This document shows, piece after piece, positions 6,665 through 9,025 of a stretch of DNA of 9,025 nt. The position numbers and the translations under genes are program-made. The stretch is from Lachnoclostridium sp. UBA1241 (GTDB lineage Bacteria; Bacillota; Clostridia; Lachnospirales; Lachnospiraceae): the NCBI GenBank assembly GCA_002308955.1, contig DBWJ01000065.1:1-9025 (forward strand). The letters are read 5' to 3'. A model generated the notes under the pieces. That model saw only the letters and a program-made list of their open reading frames with translations, did no database searches and had not been told where the DNA came from. The first letter of the stretch is position 1. The number at the start of each line of letters is the position of its first letter.

Positions 6665-8890
6665 ATGAAACGTCCGCTTCTGTGGGCGTCTGTCGGAATG
6701 CTCGCCGGAATCGCTTTAATGTGCTTCCGGCAGGCTTCTTTGGCAATTCTTTCTGCCGTAATTCTCATTATATTTCTTCGTAACCGAAAGCATAGAATTC
6801 TTTTCTTCGGACTTCTCACCGGGCTGTTCCTCGGCTGCTTCAGCGGGTTCTGTTACCGTTATTCGTCACAGAATCTCCGAAAAGGAATGAACTCGGCAAC
6901 CTGCTTCACCGGAGTCGTCCGCGACGTATCCGGGCACGGCTTTCGGATGCGCATCACAAGCTTCGGAAATGAATTCTTCCGGAAATCGTACCGGAACATC
7001 TATTCCTATTATGTCTATGTCGCAAGCGAAGAAATCCCTGCTTTACGGGCAAATGTGACGGTTACCGGCCATGCGGAAGACTTCCGCCCGGCGGAAAATC
7101 CGGGGCAGTTCGATGCCTCGTCATATTATCCGTCCGTCGGCTGTATTGCTTACATTCGGGCAGACTCCCTTCAAATCAATCGACAACCGAAGGCGTTCTT
7201 TCGATTTCTCGGAAATGTTCGTGAGCGAATATCCGTTCAGCTGAACCGGCTGTTCCCGAAAGAAACCGTTGGCCTTCCGATGGCGCTTATGTTAGGAGAG
7301 AAGAACGGTTTTGACGGGGACCAGAAGGAACTGTATGAGCAGTTCGGGCTGGCGCATATTCTTGCGGTCAGCGGCCTTCATATCGGAATCCTTTCGGAGT
7401 TTCTGCTGTTTCTGTTCATCATTCTGTTTCCGAGAAAACCCGCGGAGATCTTAACATTTTCCGTTCTATTAATCTACGGAGCGTTGTGCGGCTTTCCGGT
7501 TTCCTGTATCCGTGCCGTTTTCACATTCTTTCTTTTCGCTTTCTGCGGGCATTTCAAGCGGACCTTTGACAGAATCTCAGCGAATTCCTTTCTGCTGATT
7601 CTTGTCCTTTTCCTTGCCCCGTACCGGCTTTCCAATCTGTCTTTTCAGCTTTCGTTCACAGCGGGTTACCTGACGAGCCTCGACCCGTTCAAAATGGGAG
7701 AGAAAAAGAGCTTAAAGAAGATATTCCGGACATCCGTGCTTCTGCAGGCAGGGCTTCTTCCCATTACACTTCAGGCGTTTTATACGATCACGCCGGTCGG
7801 AATCTTCCTGAACGTTTTCGTGCTTGCGGGAATCGGAGCGGGATTTGTTTTGGTGCTTTCGGCGACAGCCGTATCATGGGCCTTAATGCCTGTGGCAAGA
7901 TTTCTGGCAGGTCCCGTGCATTACGGGGAGCTGCTTTTGGTAAGAGTCATGCAGTTTCTACGGAGCCTGCCGTTTCTGACGATGACGGCAGGGCATCCGT
8001 CGAGAATTCGGATTGCGGTTTTTCTTGCTTTCTTTGTGACAGTGTATTATCTGGAACGACGGTATTCCGAGCGGTACCGGTATCTGCTTCTTGCGGGATT
8101 TCTGCTGTTTATCCCGATTCATTACGGTATAACGGTTGCCTCGCTTTCCGTCGGACAGGGAGAGTGCACGGTCATACTGTCCGGCCGGCGCGTGACGGTT
8201 CTTGATTGCGGCAGCAACTCGAAGGAGGAGGTCGGAGAGAAGATTCTGAAACCGTACCTGCAGTATATGGGCTACAGCCATGTAGACTACCTGTTCCTGT
8301 CGCACATGGATGAGGACCACATCAACGGAATCCTAAACTGCAGCGTCTTCACTTCCGTCAAATGTGTCTACACAGACACCGTATTCGGCGACGTAAGTTC
8401 CTTTCTTTCACCTTCTGTCGGCACGAAAACAAAGTTCATCGAAACAAGGGGCGGAGACGCGGTAACCATCGGAAAGCTCGAGTTCCGATTCCTGACACTA
8501 GACCATAGTAATCTGACCGAAACCGACACGAATGAACTCTGCCAGATAACAGAGGTCACTATTCAAGGCTACCGTTTCCTTTTCCCCGGCGATGTATCCG
8601 CGGAAGTCCTCGAACAAATCCCTGCCGACTCCCTATACCCGGTTTATTACCTCAAGGTACCGCATCACGGAAGCCGTTTCTCGGTAAGCGAAACCTTCTA
8701 CGAAAGAATCACGCCCTTCATCTCCGTAATCTCGGTCGGCTACAATAACTACGGCCATCCCTCTAAAGAAGCAACTTCCCTCGCCCGCGCTTATTCGACC
8801 CTCTACATCACCAAAACCGACGGTGCAATCATAACCGAATTCCGCCGCGGCAAGCCCTACACCTACTCCTACCTAAAGCCCAAGAAGTGA
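6665..8890 (+). CDS. comEC: ComEC/Rec2-family DNA uptake channel with metallo-beta-lactamase domain
   Basis: ComEC forms the membrane channel that takes single-stranded DNA into the cytoplasm during transformation. The 741-residue product is full length and has all three family parts. First are amino-terminal helices with a soluble DUF4131/OB-like region (about 1-170; CFTGVVRDVSG at 80-90). Next is the polytopic Competence domain (about 195-490), with the signature LPMALMLGEKNGF (204-216) and FGLAHILAVSGLHIGIL (227-243). Last is a carboxy-terminal metallo-beta-lactamase-type domain (about 491-741). The last has SVGQGE, VLDCGS, SHMDEDH (546-552, metal-binding HxDxDH), FPGDV (640-644) and KVPHHGSRFS (664-673), so the putative nuclease site looks intact. 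The ATG at 6665 has GGAG 7 bases upstream. It lies 79 bases after the GerMN gene. The last 100 or so codons favour CCC, TAC and CTC more than the rest of the gene. Confidence 0.95.
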   Translation: MKRPLLWASVGMLAGIALMCFRQASLAILSAVILIIFLRNRKHRILFFGLLTGLFLGCFSGFCYRYSSQNLRKGMNSATCFTGVVRDVSGHGFRMRITSFGNEFFRKSYRNIYSYYVYVASEEIPALRANVTVTGHAEDFRPAENPGQFDASSYYPSVGCIAYIRADSLQINRQPKAFFRFLGNVRERISVQLNRLFPKETVGLPMALMLGEKNGFDGDQKELYEQFGLAHILAVSGLHIGILSEFLLFLFIILFPRKPAEILTFSVLLIYGALCGFPVSCIRAVFTFFLFAFCGHFKRTFDRISANSFLLILVLFLAPYRLSNLSFQLSFTAGYLTSLDPFKMGEKKSLKKIFRTSVLLQAGLLPITLQAFYTITPVGIFLNVFVLAGIGAGFVLVLSATAVSWALMPVARFLAGPVHYGELLLVRVMQFLRSLPFLTMTAGHPSRIRIAVFLAFFVTVYYLERRYSERYRYLLLAGFLLFIPIHYGITVASLSVGQGECTVILSGRRVTVLDCGSNSKEEVGEKILKPYLQYMGYSHVDYLFLSHMDEDHINGILNCSVFTSVKCVYTDTVFGDVSSFLSPSVGTKTKFIETRGGDAVTIGKLEFRFLTLDHSNLTETDTNELCQITEVTIQGYRFLFPGDVSAEVLEQIPADSLYPVYYLKVPHHGSRFSVSETFYERITPFISVISVGYNNYGHPSKEATSLARAYSTLYITKTDGAIITEFRRGKPYTYSYLKPKK

Positions 8891-8960
8891 TACTTCATAT
8901 CCTTTTCCAAGTAATCAAAAAGAATAGCTTCAAGAATCTTCATTTTATATAATTCAGTTC

Positions 8961-9025
8961 ACAGGGTGGCCGTGCGGAAGGGGCAGATGGGCCGATATAT
9001 CTCGGCCTCAGCTGCGCCTATCCGT
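8961..9025 (+). repeat. GC-rich long imperfect hairpin element, cut by window end
   Basis: From 8961 the sequence changes abruptly from AT-rich to GC-rich and folds on itself. GGCCGA (8990-8995) pairs with TCGGCC (9002-9007) around a six-base loop, with a G-T pair below (8989/9008). GGGCAG (8981-8986) pairs with 9012-9018, with one bulged G. GCGGA (8974-8978) pairs with TCCGT (9021-9025) at the very edge. The stem therefore probably continues beyond the window. It begins 70 bases after the comEC stop. No T tract is visible in the window, so it cannot be called a terminator. It could be a dispersed palindromic element, a structured RNA, or the stem of a terminator completed outside. Confidence 0.5.

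Noticed and set aside
8869..8943. A 24-codon minus-strand frame starting MKILEAILFDYLEKD
   Set aside because: The sequence looks protein-like, but it overlaps the end of comEC, is very short and has no clear ribosome site.
8961..9025. Small SRP RNA, suggested by the GCGGAAGGGGCAG stretch
   Set aside because: The bases flanking GGAA do not form the conserved SRP apical stem, and a different long hairpin explains the segment better.

Overview
The window looks like chromosomal DNA of a Gram-positive Clostridia-type bacterium, most likely a member of the Lachnospiraceae. The reasons are the Firmicutes-like purine enzymes, purine-rich Shine-Dalgarno sites placed 7-10 bases before the starts, two lipoprotein signal peptides, and a ComEA/ComEC competence pair. 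The family-level call is inference from general resemblance, not from a search. All eight genes are on the + strand and closely packed.

Positions 1-2896 are the end of a purine-biosynthesis operon, purM-purN-purD. purM and purN overlap, and purD follows purN after 3 bases. The window starts inside the apparent start codon of purM, so that gene is essentially complete. The three enzymes cover steps 5, 3 and 2 of de novo purine synthesis. No purH lies between purN and purD.

Positions 2897-3007 are a spacer with a good sigma-A-type promoter with an extended -10, and no obvious terminator after purD. Positions 3008-8890 hold a second probable operon: a lipoprotein form of the DNA receptor ComEA, an OmpR-family response regulator, a membrane histidine kinase, a lipoprotein with two GerMN domains, and the DNA-uptake channel ComEC. 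The first four are coupled by overlap or a 14-base gap. comEC follows after a 79-base gap that holds two dyad-symmetric sequences. The order comEA-regulator-kinase-GerMN lipoprotein-comEC is the most interesting feature. The middle triad has the same architecture as actinobacterial mtrA-mtrB-lpqB, and here it sits between two parts of a DNA-uptake machine where comEB might be expected. Base and codon use also changes near the start of the regulator gene: ATA and AGA/AGG codons are common up to comEA and scarce in the kinase gene.

Positions 8891-9025 are AT-rich for about 70 bases, then turn abruptly GC-rich into a long imperfect hairpin that runs off the right edge. No tRNA, rRNA, CRISPR array, transposase or phage gene is visible.
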